This document shows positions 18,327 through 27,900 of a DNA stretch of 64,000 bases, piece by piece. The DNA is from Bacteroidota bacterium. Lineage in GTDB: Bacteria; Bacteroidota; Bacteroidia; Chitinophagales; Chitinophagaceae. The translations under genes and the position numbers were made by a program. Each line of letters begins with the position of its first letter. Position 1 is the first letter of the stretch. The DNA lies in NCBI GenBank assembly GCA_018266775.1, contig JAFDZS010000001.1:434001-498000 (forward strand), read 5' to 3'. The notes under the pieces were generated by a model. It searched no databases. It was not told where the DNA came from and saw only the letters and a program-made list of their open reading frames with translations.

Positions 18327-19280
18327 ATGCGCTCTTTTTTACAAAAAGTCTTTAAGCCTGATCTTGACAATGCTGAGTTTGTAAGTACAATTAAAACAGA
18401 AGCGGAAAAGTATAAGGAGCCGGCGCCATGGTTAATTGGCATGAAAAACTCAATGCTCAACCTGCTTTATCCGGCATTCCTTGGTGCAATGCTGTATGGC
18501 GTGTTAGCCTACTGCCCCGATATCATTTCCGAATTCAAACAATATTTAAATTTTTGGAATGGCTCTCCCCAAAACAAAGTACGGATGCTGGGCATGTTTG
18601 CTATAATAGCTTTTTTTGTATGCGATTATCTTCACCTGTATGTTGTAAGAAAATATTCTGGATGGCATTTTCTGATTCATTTAATAACGGCCGTAGGCAT
18701 GTTATGGATTGCACTGGCCTTTTTACCTGATGGTGCCGGAGGTGATTATACAGGTAGCGGAAAAGAGGATATTCTAAACCGGTATGAAAGGTTAACGATT
18801 GTTTTTTTAGTAATTTCTCTTATATACGTGATTTATGATGCTGGTGTACTGTTCAAAAAAAAGGTTACTAAAAATGTAGAAGCACCGCTATATTGGGCTT
18901 ATTCAGTTACCAACGGAGTAATGTTTTTGACTTTCGTAATTGTGTGTTTATTAAGTATTGATATCACAACAAAAACATTTATTCAGTTAGGCGCATTATT
19001 AGTTTGCTCCACTTCTTATTTTATTTTGGTATCCCAAAAACACAAAATCGAATCAAAAAAAGCAGCTATCCGTAAAGAAGCAAAGAAAAAAAATCCTGCA
19101 AATGAATTGTCAGATGAACAGGTCGAAAAAATAAATAAAATAAGCGATTTGGAAGAGACGCTTAATGCTCTTAGTAAGAGCGCATCAGGAAATAATCAAA
19201 CTTTAAAAAATTTAGACTCTCAAATAGAAGAGCTTAAAAAAGTTTTAAAACAAATCAAACTAAAATTGGCAATAGATTAA
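18327..19280 (+). CDS. Six-helix membrane protein with C-terminal coiled coil, unknown
   Basis: The 317-residue protein has a soluble N-terminus (1-40), six predicted membrane helices (about 45-63, 86-107, 114-133, 156-175, 190-210, 217-236) and a charged, heptad-like tail (240-317) that should lie in the cytoplasm. I recognise no family. It starts 27 bp after the MmeI-like gene and ends 16 bp before the Mrr-like gene, so it is probably co-transcribed with both. A membrane protein between two DNA-directed restriction genes could be an accessory or effector part of a defence island, but this is inference from context alone. Confidence 0.75.
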   Translation: MRSFLQKVFKPDLDNAEFVSTIKTEAEKYKEPAPWLIGMKNSMLNLLYPAFLGAMLYGVLAYCPDIISEFKQYLNFWNGSPQNKVRMLGMFAIIAFFVCDYLHLYVVRKYSGWHFLIHLITAVGMLWIALAFLPDGAGGDYTGSGKEDILNRYERLTIVFLVISLIYVIYDAGVLFKKKVTKNVEAPLYWAYSVTNGVMFLTFVIVCLLSIDITTKTFIQLGALLVCSTSYFILVSQKHKIESKKAAIRKEAKKKNPANELSDEQVEKINKISDLEETLNALSKSASGNNQTLKNLDSQIEELKKVLKQIKLKLAID

Positions 19281-19296
19281 TCAAATAAATTTACTT

Positions 19297-20202
19297 ATGG
19301 CAAAAGAATTATCTCCATCCCGTGCACTGGCAAGTAAAGTAATTTATGAAGCCTTCAAAATTTTAAAGGCAGAGAATGGCCAGCTTCCGGGAAAGGAAGT
19401 AATAGAAAGAATAAGAAACACTGTTGCCCTGACGGATTGGGATAAAGAAGTGTATGTAAAAACAGGTTATGTACGTTGGGAATCCATACTGCATTTTTTT
19501 ACGATAGACTGTATCAAAGCAGGCTTTATGCGTAAGTCAAAAGGCATATGGTATCTTACTCCCGAAGGTGAAGATGCTATGAAACTTGGAGCAGTTGAAA
19601 TGCTGAACGCTGCAACTAACCTTTACTGGAAGTGGGCTGCAGAAAATAAAAACAAACAAGCGCCGGTAAAAGAAGAAGATGAAATTGAAACTAAAATTGA
19701 GCAAACGCAAAAAGTTAATACTGACCAATTGGAAGAACAAGCCATTGATGGAATTAAACAATATATCATCAATAAAGGAGCTTATGAATTCCAGGATTTG
19801 GTAGCAGCATTATTAAGGGCAATGGGTTACTATACCCCATTTGTTTCTCCCAAAGGAAAAGATGGGGGTATTGATATTATCGCTTACCGTGACCCTTTGG
19901 GAATTGACACACCAAGAATAAAAGTGCAGGTAAAACATTATCCTGAAAGTCCAATTAGCGCCGATGCTATACCGAGTTTAAAAGGTTTAATAAACAGCGG
20001 GGAAGAAGTGGGTTTATTTGTAACCAGCGGACGGTTCAGTAACGAAGCTGAACGCTTTGCCAGAGAAGCAAACGTACATATAAAGCTGATTAACGGAGAA
20101 GAACTAATTGGCTTGTGGCAGGAGTTTTACGATAAAATGAATGATGAAGACAAGAATCTTTTGCCGCTGCACCCAATTTATTTTTTAGGAAGTAACGAAT
20201 AA
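19297..20202 (+). CDS. Mrr-like restriction endonuclease
   Basis: The 301-residue protein has an N-terminal winged-helix region typical of Mrr_N (residues about 5-95: ILKAENGQLPGKEVIERI and WYLTPEGEDAM), a charged linker, and a C-terminal Mrr_cat nuclease fold (about 155-275). The nuclease motif is E164, D193 (KDGGIDIIA) and Q211-V-K213 (VQVKHY), followed by GLFVTSGRFSNEAERFA. This QxK form is usual in the Mrr family, which cuts methylated or foreign DNA. It is the third gene of the island. A type IV-like nuclease beside a modifying enzyme must not attack the host mark, which suggests that it reads another modification. Confidence 0.88.
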   Translation: MAKELSPSRALASKVIYEAFKILKAENGQLPGKEVIERIRNTVALTDWDKEVYVKTGYVRWESILHFFTIDCIKAGFMRKSKGIWYLTPEGEDAMKLGAVEMLNAATNLYWKWAAENKNKQAPVKEEDEIETKIEQTQKVNTDQLEEQAIDGIKQYIINKGAYEFQDLVAALLRAMGYYTPFVSPKGKDGGIDIIAYRDPLGIDTPRIKVQVKHYPESPISADAIPSLKGLINSGEEVGLFVTSGRFSNEAERFAREANVHIKLINGEELIGLWQEFYDKMNDEDKNLLPLHPIYFLGSNE

Positions 20203-20260
20203 TCACAACCTATATGGCTGAATGTATCAAATGCAAAGCATACACAAATTTGACGGTGAT

Positions 20261-20420
20261 CCTTCGCCTGCGTTCGTGTCTCATGAATGCACTTGTTAAC
20301 TACGTAAAACAAACCCACCTTACACCTATGCCCTAATACCGATGTGGCCAGCATAGCCCAACAGCATTACAAAACAATACACCCAACCTGTGCCGCCGTG
20401 CCACTGTGAGTAAAATTAAG
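20261..20420 (+). repeat. Dispersed intergenic repeat, copy B
   Basis: This copy starts with CGCCTGCGTTCGTGTCTCAT-GAATGCA and ends with CTGTGCCGCCGTGCC-n-TGAGTAAAA, matching copies at 15321-15430 (inverted) and 21984-22100. Its middle is longer by about 50 bp than copy A. It occupies most of the 453-bp gap between the Mrr-like gene and the BTRD1 gene; I see no gene in that gap. Confidence 0.55.
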
Positions 20421-20655
20421 TCCCCCGCCTGCCTTCGCACAGCCCCGGCAAATTACATTACCACGTCTTCCTGCCTTACCGGCAAACGCATTCATGAGTG
20501 TACCGCGTATCCTTTCTCTTCAGCAAACTCCGTATGGTATTTGAACAACGTAAAACTGCTGCTGCAAAAAGAAGAACCGTTCTTTTAATCCATAGAAAAC
20601 ATAACTTAGTGGTGCATTATTCGAAGACCTTTTTTATTGAAACCAATCTTGAAAA

Positions 20656-21492
20656 ATGAAAAAAATCACCACCGTATTTGTATTATGTTTCCTGCTGTTG
20701 CACTCACCGGTTATGTATGCACAAAGCTGGGTGGCCAGGCATGCAATGGATTCAGCCGCTTTTCAAACAGTATTCAATTCCATGTTAAGCAGGAACCTCC
20801 GGCCAACATCCATTTCCGGTTATACCAGCGATGGTAAAGAAATGTATGCAGCCATCTGGAACCCCAATACAGGCCCTGCATGGATGGTAAAACATGCCAT
20901 GACTTCAGGCCAGTTTGATACCGCTTTCCGGCAGGCCAAAAAAGCGGGTTACCGGCCCACCTGTATTTCTGGTTTTGTTGTAAATAACCAGCTGAAGTTT
21001 GCTGCCATTTGGGAAAAAAGCAGGAAGCTTAAATGGGCAGCACAATATAACCTTACAGCAAACCAATACCAGGAAGCTTTTGATGAGTATAACAAAAAGG
21101 GATACCGCCTTCAATATGTATCTGCCTGTGTAATGAACGGAACAGCCTACTTTGCCGCCATTTGGGATAAAAGTACTGGTGGCGCCCTGATTGCAAGACA
21201 CAATTTGACCAAAGAACAACTGGTACAAAACAATACATCTTTTGTAAACAACGGGTATAAACTGAAAATATTAAGCGGCTACGAAAAAGACGGCACCGAT
21301 TATTATGCCGCTATTTGGGAAAAAATGTACGGCCCGGTCCTCCGTGTACTGATTGGCGTGCCGGGGGATATATACCAGTCTGATTTTAATAAATTAATGC
21401 AGGAAGGTTATATGCCGGTATCGGTAAATGTTTTTACTTCATACGGGTATGAAAAATTCAACACCATCTGGCAGTATGCCGGCACACAATAA
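20656..21492 (+). CDS. Secreted protein of five BTRD1-type tandem repeats
   Basis: The 278-residue product has a signal peptide ending PVMYAQ and then five repeats of about 50 residues. Each repeat has a helix with F-A/Y-E-AF, a G-Y/L-R-P-T-S/C-IS-G/A strand and a YAAIW closing motif (KEMYAAIWN, LKFAAIWEK, AYFAAIWDK, DYYAAIWEK, and a weaker KFNTIWQY in the last). This is the pattern of the bacterial tandem repeat domain (BTRD1) found in some secreted hydrolases and alone. No catalytic domain accompanies it. It probably acts outside the cell as a binding module; its partner is unknown. Confidence 0.75.
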   Translation: MKKITTVFVLCFLLLHSPVMYAQSWVARHAMDSAAFQTVFNSMLSRNLRPTSISGYTSDGKEMYAAIWNPNTGPAWMVKHAMTSGQFDTAFRQAKKAGYRPTCISGFVVNNQLKFAAIWEKSRKLKWAAQYNLTANQYQEAFDEYNKKGYRLQYVSACVMNGTAYFAAIWDKSTGGALIARHNLTKEQLVQNNTSFVNNGYKLKILSGYEKDGTDYYAAIWEKMYGPVLRVLIGVPGDIYQSDFNKLMQEGYMPVSVNVFTSYGYEKFNTIWQYAGTQ

Positions 21493-21749
21493 TAATTGCG
21501 CTAAACAATATTGTGGTAAAAAATAATGGTATGCTGTTTAAAAAAATGCCAATAGGTAAATTCCGGTAACAGCTCTTTACGGCAATGCCGCTCCTTATGG
21601 TTAACGTGTATACTGAGGGCGTTGTGTTCATTTGTAATGGCGCAGCCTGTTTAAAAACTTTTCCCTTTGGTATTGCAGGGTTGTGATTGAGTAATATTGC
21701 ATTAACAATACAGGGTAAATGATACTGATAAAAGAAGTACGTTAGATTT

Positions 21750-21834
21750 AATGCTGCTGCGGCTTTATCGCAGTATCATTAAATTTGGGGAACTATAATT
21801 TACCAAAGGTGCCCTTCAGGCGGTGAAGCCGCCC
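21750..21834 (+). repeat. Double-hairpin intergenic repeat, degenerate copy
   Basis: A decayed first hairpin (CTGCTGCGGC-n-TCGCAG) is followed by AAATTTGGGG, then AAAGGTGCCCTTCAGGCGG and a second hairpin GGCGG-TGAA-GCCGCC. The layout matches the better copies at 34713, 36506 and 37817. It opens the roughly 1-kb gene-free stretch 21493-22488, which otherwise holds the two 145-bp repeats and copy C of the dispersed repeat. Confidence 0.4.
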
Positions 21835-21979
21835 GGCCTGCCCCGGTTGCGGTTATTCGCTGCAGTGTACAAAAAATGATAAAGCAAAATATTTTCAATG
21901 TTCCGGAACGCACAACCCCCGCACCTGTTTTCGTTTTATCATTTCCGTAACATTCCTTTTTTTCTGCATTGAAAAAATT
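21835..21979 (+). repeat. 145-bp direct repeat, copy 1
   Basis: This 145-bp stretch is repeated at 22103-22247 with only three differences. One plus-strand frame reads ACPGCGYSLQCTKNDKAKYF then QCSGTHNPRTC, a cysteine spacing that looks like a zinc ribbon, but there is no start, and the copies continue into different sequence. I take it as a repeat or a gene fragment and not as an active gene. Confidence 0.75.
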
Positions 21980-21983
21980 TCAT

Positions 21984-22100
21984 CACCTGTGCTTGTTTCC
22001 CACGAATGCACATAATAAACAAGGACACATACATCGATTCTAAATGTACTCTGCACAATCCAACCCGTGCCTCCGTGCCGCTGTGAGCAAAATAAAATCC
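21984..22100 (+). repeat. Dispersed intergenic repeat, copy C
   Basis: It begins with CCTGTGCTTGTTTCCCAC-GAATGCA and ends with CCGTGCCTCCGTGCC-n-TGAGCAAAA, the same two ends as copies A and B. It lies exactly between the two 145-bp repeats, so repeats are nested or were inserted next to one another here. Confidence 0.5.
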
Positions 22101-22102
22101 AC

Positions 22103-22247
22103 GGCCTGCCCCGGTTGCGGTTATTCGCTGCAGTGTACAAAAAATGATAAAGCAAAATATTTTCAATGTTCCGGAACCCACAACCTCCACACCTGTTTTC
22201 GTTTTATCATTTCCGTAACATTCCTTTTTTTCTGCATTGAAAAAATT
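22103..22247 (+). repeat. 145-bp direct repeat, copy 2
   Basis: This copy matches 21835-21979 at all but three of 145 positions, 268 bp downstream. In copy 2 the zinc-ribbon-like frame has a possible ATG at 22044 inside copy C, which argues that the open frame is fortuitous. The very high identity points to a recent duplication. Confidence 0.75.
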
Positions 22248-22431
22248 GCTTATTTTCGGCTGTATAAAAGTATACACCTGTTGTATGTGGGTAGGTAATA
22301 CCACATATTTACCGGGTATATTCCAGCCAGTACCCAATGTGTGTATTGCAAAGGGTACCGGTTACCCTGCCTGAATCTTCCCTTCTCTTTACTGGTGTGC
22401 AGTGCCCCTGGTACAATGGGCAAAAAATCCC

Positions 22432-22451
22432 TTATGCCTGTGCAGGCATAA
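22432..22451 (+). promoter_or_regulatory. Perfect palindrome before the Crp/Fnr gene
   Basis: TTATGCCTGTGCAGGCATAA is an inverted repeat with 9-bp arms and a 2-bp centre, 38 bp upstream of the ATG at 22489. The place suits an operator for autoregulation by the regulator that follows. It is not followed by a T run, so a terminator is less likely. Confidence 0.4.
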
Positions 22452-22488
22452 AACAGGTTTGTATTGATTACCCTTTAATAATACACTT

Positions 22489-23058
22489 ATGGTACAACAT
22501 GTTATTCACGCATTAGATCAAATTCATCCGGCATCAGATGGGTTAAAGCAGTATTTACAAACTACATTAAAGGAAGTACGGCTGAAGCGGAAAGAGCAGC
22601 TGCATGCCGCAGGGGAAATCTGCAACAATATTTACTTTGTGCTGCAGGGGTTGCTGCGGTCCTACTATCCCAACAGCGACGGGCAGGAAACCACCGGCTG
22701 GTTTATGAAAGAAGGAGACGTAATTGTATCGGTAAAAAGCTTTTTTCACCAGGTACCCGCCCATGAAAATATTGAAGCGATGGAAGACAGTATTCTGTTT
22801 TATGTTACTTACAGTGAACTGCAAAACGCATATATACAATACCCTGAGTTTAATGTTACGGGCCGGATACTGACGGAGAAATATTATGTACTGTCTGAAG
22901 AGCGTTTGGCCAGCATCAGGAACGAAAAAGCGAAAGACCGGTATCATTTTTTACTGTGTAATTACCCTGAATTGCTTTTACGGATACCCGCCAGCTATAT
23001 AGCCTCGTACCTGGGTATAGATAAAGCCACATTAAGCAGGTTAAAATCAAGTTGGTGA
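22489..23058 (+). CDS. Crp/Fnr-family transcriptional regulator
   Basis: The 189-residue protein has the cyclic-nucleotide-binding fold: F-VLQGLLRSYY, the G-ETTGWFMKEGDV turn, then an SFF segment and an E-A-ED strand, followed by the long C-helix. The helix-turn-helix at the end reads PASYIASYLGIDKATLSRLK, a form common in Bacteroidota Crp-like regulators. No cysteine cluster for an iron-sulfur centre is present, so it is not a true oxygen-sensing Fnr. The palindrome at 22432-22451 is a candidate autoregulatory site. Target genes are unknown; the next gene is 380 bp away. Confidence 0.85.
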   Translation: MVQHVIHALDQIHPASDGLKQYLQTTLKEVRLKRKEQLHAAGEICNNIYFVLQGLLRSYYPNSDGQETTGWFMKEGDVIVSVKSFFHQVPAHENIEAMEDSILFYVTYSELQNAYIQYPEFNVTGRILTEKYYVLSEERLASIRNEKAKDRYHFLLCNYPELLLRIPASYIASYLGIDKATLSRLKSSW

Positions 23059-23065
23059 TATTTTT

Positions 23066-23077
23066 TGACATTTGTCA
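23066..23077 (+). promoter_or_regulatory. TGACA-TT-TGTCA palindrome in the gap after the Crp/Fnr gene
   Basis: A perfect 12-bp palindrome starts 8 bp after the Crp/Fnr stop codon, and TAAGTTTG at 23101-23108 fits the -7 box. Together they could be a regulated promoter for the gene at 23439, but that would leave a long leader of over 300 bases. Nothing else is recognisable in the gap 23059-23438. Confidence 0.3.
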
Positions 23078-23438
23078 TCATGTTTTTATTTTTTTTGTTT
23101 TAAGTTTGCCCTGTTGATTAGTATCAGGAAAGCATACACTATGACTTTAATCCGGTAGCCCAGATCCGTGCAACGTTGCTGCCTTCCTGGTATTTACCAA
23201 CAATACTGTACACCCGGTACTGAAAACAGGTAAGGTGTATGATACCTAAAACCAGTTTGTGCCGGGCCTGCTGCCGGGCTGCAAACAAAGCCACCACCTT
23301 TTCATTCAACCATTTTGGAATGCGATGCCACTGCACTGCAGTTGCCTGGTATAATAATGTGCTGCAGGTACAAAAGCTATTGCCGGCTTACCCCGGCACA
23401 GCGGCTGGGGCAAAAGGGTAATAATAAAATAACTGCTT

Positions 23439-24881
23439 ATGCGGATGTTTAAATGGTTAATAATAGCCGGGTTCACAATAATACAACAGTATGCCTTTGC
23501 CCAAAAGGATACTGCACTGCTGCATATTCCTGTACAATATGTGCAGCAGGTGGATGCTAAAATGGAACAATACACCCAACGCATTACCCATAAAACAACA
23601 CAAACACTGACCCATCTTGCACGTTGGGAGGCGAAAATAAAATCATTGCTGGAAAAAGCCAGCCCGGAAACAGCCCAACGCCTGTTTGGTAATAACCAGC
23701 TTACGTTTGCGGCTGCACTGGAAAAGTATAAGAGGGGCGAAAAAATAATTGCGGAGCACAGGGCGCAATATAATACCTATACCGACAGGCTGACCACCAG
23801 CTTAGCCTACCTGGAACAACAAAAAGACAGCATCAACACCAAACTGGTGGCGCCGGTAAAAAAAGCCCGGCAAAAAGCGGCTGCAATGCAGGAACAGGAA
23901 GAGCAGACCGATGCAATGGTAACCTTCATCAAAGAACGCAGGAAGCAATTACTGAACCAGGCTTCACAATATATAATGAACAGTAAATGGATGCATAAGA
24001 TTACCGGGGAAAATTATACGCTGGTAATGTCGCTCAAAAATTACCGTGAACTCTTTCAGGATTCAAAAAAGGCAGAACAGGCAGCATTGCAAATACTCCG
24101 GCACATCAAAGGGTTCAATACATTTTTTCAGAACAATAGTATGCTGGCGCAATTGTTTGGAAGCCCCCTCCCAACCTCCCCCCAGGGGGGAGGAGCGGCC
24201 CTCGCTGGTTTGCAAACAAGGGCCAGTGTAAATAATCTTATTCAAACGCAGATCGCTTCAGCGGGGCCGGGTGCTGCCGCACAAATTCGGCAGAACATGC
24301 AGGATGCCCAGGCGCAGTTAAGCGCATTAAAAGATAAAGTGATGAAAGCAGGAGGGGAAAGTCCGGATGCCGATTTGCCTGCGCCTAAACGGTTCAACGA
24401 AGCATCCACCAAAACTTTCCTCCAAAGGTTGCACCCCGGTGCAGACATAGCCTTTGTAAAAGACAATACCCTTCTGCCGAATGCTGCCAACATTACGGCA
24501 TCGGTGGCCTATCAAATTTCAGACAAAAACGAAGTGGCTGTGGGTACGCAATACCGTATGGGGTTTGGCAGTATTAACCGCCTGCAGTTCAGTAATCAAT
24601 CTATAGGAATCAGAACAGGTACTTCCTTACAGTTAAAAAAATCTTTCTGGGCAACAGCAGAATGGGATGCGTATTATAATACGGCTTTTAAAAACATTGC
24701 AGCACTTCGTAACTATTCCGCCTGGACGCAAACGGGATTAGTGGGCATAGAGAAGCGGTTAAACATCAAAACCAGATTGACGAAGGGGACGAAGTTTACA
24801 TTGTTGTGGGATCCGTTTGCCCATGCAGCGGTACCAACACGGCAGCAGTTTGTTTTCAGGGTGGGGTATAATTTCAAATAA
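23439..24881 (+). CDS. Secreted protein, coiled coil followed by a probable outer-membrane beta domain
   Basis: The 480-residue product has a signal peptide ending QYAFAQ. Residues about 30-240 are helical and lysine/glutamine-rich (YVQQVDAKMEQYTQRITHKT), like a long coiled coil. After a Gly/Ala-rich linker the last 150 residues alternate polar and non-polar residues and end in a phenylalanine-containing strand (QQFVFRVGYNFK), the pattern of outer-membrane barrels. A 20-codon palindromic element (24165-24224) sits in frame in the linker. I recognise no named family. It ends 26 bp before the RHS-type gene at 24908, so co-transcription with that locus is possible. Confidence 0.75.
   Translation: MRMFKWLIIAGFTIIQQYAFAQKDTALLHIPVQYVQQVDAKMEQYTQRITHKTTQTLTHLARWEAKIKSLLEKASPETAQRLFGNNQLTFAAALEKYKRGEKIIAEHRAQYNTYTDRLTTSLAYLEQQKDSINTKLVAPVKKARQKAAAMQEQEEQTDAMVTFIKERRKQLLNQASQYIMNSKWMHKITGENYTLVMSLKNYRELFQDSKKAEQAALQILRHIKGFNTFFQNNSMLAQLFGSPLPTSPQGGGAALAGLQTRASVNNLIQTQIASAGPGAAAQIRQNMQDAQAQLSALKDKVMKAGGESPDADLPAPKRFNEASTKTFLQRLHPGADIAFVKDNTLLPNAANITASVAYQISDKNEVAVGTQYRMGFGSINRLQFSNQSIGIRTGTSLQLKKSFWATAEWDAYYNTAFKNIAALRNYSAWTQTGLVGIEKRLNIKTRLTKGTKFTLLWDPFAHAAVPTRQQFVFRVGYNFK
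24165..24224 (+). repeat. Palindromic element inserted in frame in the 23439-24881 gene
   Basis: CCTCCCCCC-A-GGGGGGAGG (24175-24193) is a perfect stem, followed by GGCCCT...AGGGCC (24197-24224). The 60 bases encode SPLPTSPQGGGAALAGLQTR, in a style (PxPxxPQGGG) that I associate with translated intergenic palindromes in Bacteroidota. Its base composition differs from the surrounding coding sequence. It keeps the frame and adds 20 residues in a linker. Confidence 0.55.
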
Positions 24882-24907
24882 ATATAACAATAATAATTTA
24901 AAATCAA

Positions 24908-27900
24908 ATGAGAGCAGTATTTAAACGATTATCATCTGCTGTATGCGTGATGTTGATTTTTGCCACGACGTTAATTGGGCAGGGAATTAACAATCCAATT
25001 AATAAAATTTCTATCGCATCTCCATCAGCAGCCGCTTTAGGAAAGTATGGGGATATTCCAGTAAGCTATCATACAGGCTTACCTCAAATCAATATTCCCA
25101 TTTATTCGGTAACGGCGGGCCCCCTGAGTTTGCCTATCAGCGTTAGTTATCATGCTTCAGGTTTAAAAGTACAGGAACCAGCCAGCTGGACAGGAGCTGG
25201 ATGGTCTTTGAACAGTGGCGGGGTGATTACCAGGAGTGTGGCTGGCTTACCTGATGACTTTGGTGAAGGTATTACGAGTAACCAAACTCACGGTCATTAC
25301 AGCCACTATGGTTTCAGTAATTATTATTTTGCCAGTTTAAGTTCAGGAGGAAATTCAACATTGCCTGATTGGCAAAATTTTGCCCGAGGCTATAAAGATG
25401 GAGAACCTGATTTATACTTTTTTAACTTTGGGAGCTACAGTGGTAAGTTTTATTTCAGGGATGACCGCACACCCGTAATCATTCCGGCAGCAGATTTCAA
25501 AATTGATCCCTATTTTACCGGCACAGGGTATATTCAGGGTTTTGTAATTACTACTTTAAATGGAACCAAATATTACTTTGGCAACACTCCCGGAATCACC
25601 GGAGCTGCACCTGTCGAGTACACACAGTCTGTTACCTCGCAAAATGGTGTTTCCACAGCCAATGTAATTTCAAGCTGGTATCTAAATAAAATAGCATCTG
25701 CGGATAGTATATTTTCGATCAATCTGACTTACGAAAACGAAACCTATGGATACCACACGGTATCAATGTTTCCTGTGGCTGAGCCAATACCCACAGCACC
25801 CCAGTCTGGCGGGGGAAGCACGACACCAGGTGAACCAGGAGAAATACAGGCAACCAGTTTTCCAGCCACCCATGGGTATGACCTTGTAAAAAATATTGTG
25901 CAAGGAGTACGTTTGACCAAAATTTCTTTTCCTGCAGGGAATGTTATTTTTTCTACGGACGGTATGGCAGCAAGAACAGACCTGAGCGATCCTGCTGCCA
26001 CTTATAATGCAGATGCAGTTAACCAAACCGCGAAACCACTGGGGTCAATACAAATTAATGATGGTACAACGGTGGTTAAGAAATTCAATTTTAGCTACAG
26101 TTATTTTTCAGATAACACGACACCTTTGCCACAGGACATATTGAATTTTGCTCCGGCATTAAGTACCGACAAACAAAGACTGAAACTGGAAAGTATCCAG
26201 GAGTTGTCCGGAGATGGCACCGCCAGTAAACCGCCTTATTATTTCAGCTATTTCACAGAACAGGTACCCAGACGTTTGAGTTTTTCGATAGATCACTGGG
26301 GATTTAACAATGGGGTTACCACAAACACTGGGCTTATACCCACTTACACCAAGTATAATAGTAATCTTACCACTAACGTACCTGGGGCTAACAGAGATGC
26401 GGTTTGGCCAGCCATGCGTGCAGGAACTTTACAGCAAATTATTTATCCCACAGGAGGTTATACACTTTTTGAATTTGAACCTAATTCCGTATATAATTCC
26501 AGTACTACTAATGTGAATGTAAATTTAGTAAACCTGACTGTTCACTTGTACGGTCAGTCGTCTTATTCTTCTTCATTTCCATTTACCACCAATGGCAATG
26601 CCATGAATGTGGCACTGAATAATACCTCCAATTATTCGGCAGTATTGACCATTACTAATAATAGTAACGCCATCGTGTACACTAATAATGCGGGTAATGG
26701 CTTAATATCGCCCATTAATCCTCTTACCCTACCTCAGGGTACTTATACTGCTACTTTGACCTTGCCTTCTTACAGCGGGTTAACTGGCGGTTGCACTGCT
26801 GCTATTACGCAATGGCAAAGCGTTACTACCAACAATACTATTTTGGTGGGTGGTAACCGTATCAAAAGTATTACACATAGTGATGGTGTAAGTACAAACA
26901 ATACTGTTACCAATTACGATTACAGTGGTGATAATGGCCTAACAAGTGGTATTCTTTACAATAAACCGGTATATGTTGGCGTAATCCGCAACGATCTGAT
27001 TAAAGACATTGGTTACTACAATAACACCAATGCTGGTTTTACTCAATATCCCAGCGTATACGGCTGTCTTACTTTTCCTGATGCCACCTGTTATAAGTCG
27101 CCATCAAGCATAAGACCAATGGCATCAACACAGGGAAACCATATCGGATATGCACAGGTTAAAGTTACCCAAACAGGAAACGGGTTTAGTAAATATAAAT
27201 ATTATGGAACTACAGGTATACCAGTTTGGCAGGCCAATAATGGAGATATAGCAATTACTACTGTTAACCTGCAGGGATGCAACGCCAACGAGCCTAATTT
27301 TCCGTCTGCTCCTTTACCATTTGATTATAAAAGAGGGGAACTGCAATGGGAAGCACACTATAACGAGTCTGGTCAAAAACTTAAAGAATCGTTTTATACA
27401 CCTGTGTTTGTAGATGACCCCCAACAAACCCCCGCTTTTATGACCACTTCATACAGTTTTCCAACCAATACCATTTATCTGGGTACTTATTACCAGCTAA
27501 AGTCAGCGCATAAATTACAGATGCAGGTTGTAGAAACCTCTTTCGATCCTGTTACGGGTATTTCAAGTACATCTACTAAAACAGAATATTATGAAAGTCC
27601 TTATCATAATCAAGTTACCCGTGTGTCCACCACAAACAGTAAAAACGAAACGGTAGAAATTAAAAATAAATACGCCAGCGATTACCGCATAGCATCCTGT
27701 GATAATATAGCAGATGGCTACACGCAATATACATCAGATTGCGCTTCTTGTTTGGCTACATATAATGTTATTAAAGCCGACACTTCCTGCAAATCTTTAT
27801 GTCAAAGCAATGCTTACCTGAATTATCAGCAATGCCTGATGACGGCCCGTGTTAATTATGTTGCCTACCGTAAAACCAATTTCACCAATCCGGTCAATAC

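Noticed and set aside
22044-22298. Small open frame with zinc-ribbon-like cysteines
   Set aside because: Its start is in an unrelated dispersed repeat, its end is hydrophobic and unlike a ribbon protein, and the shared part is a duplicated element. I report the repeat instead.
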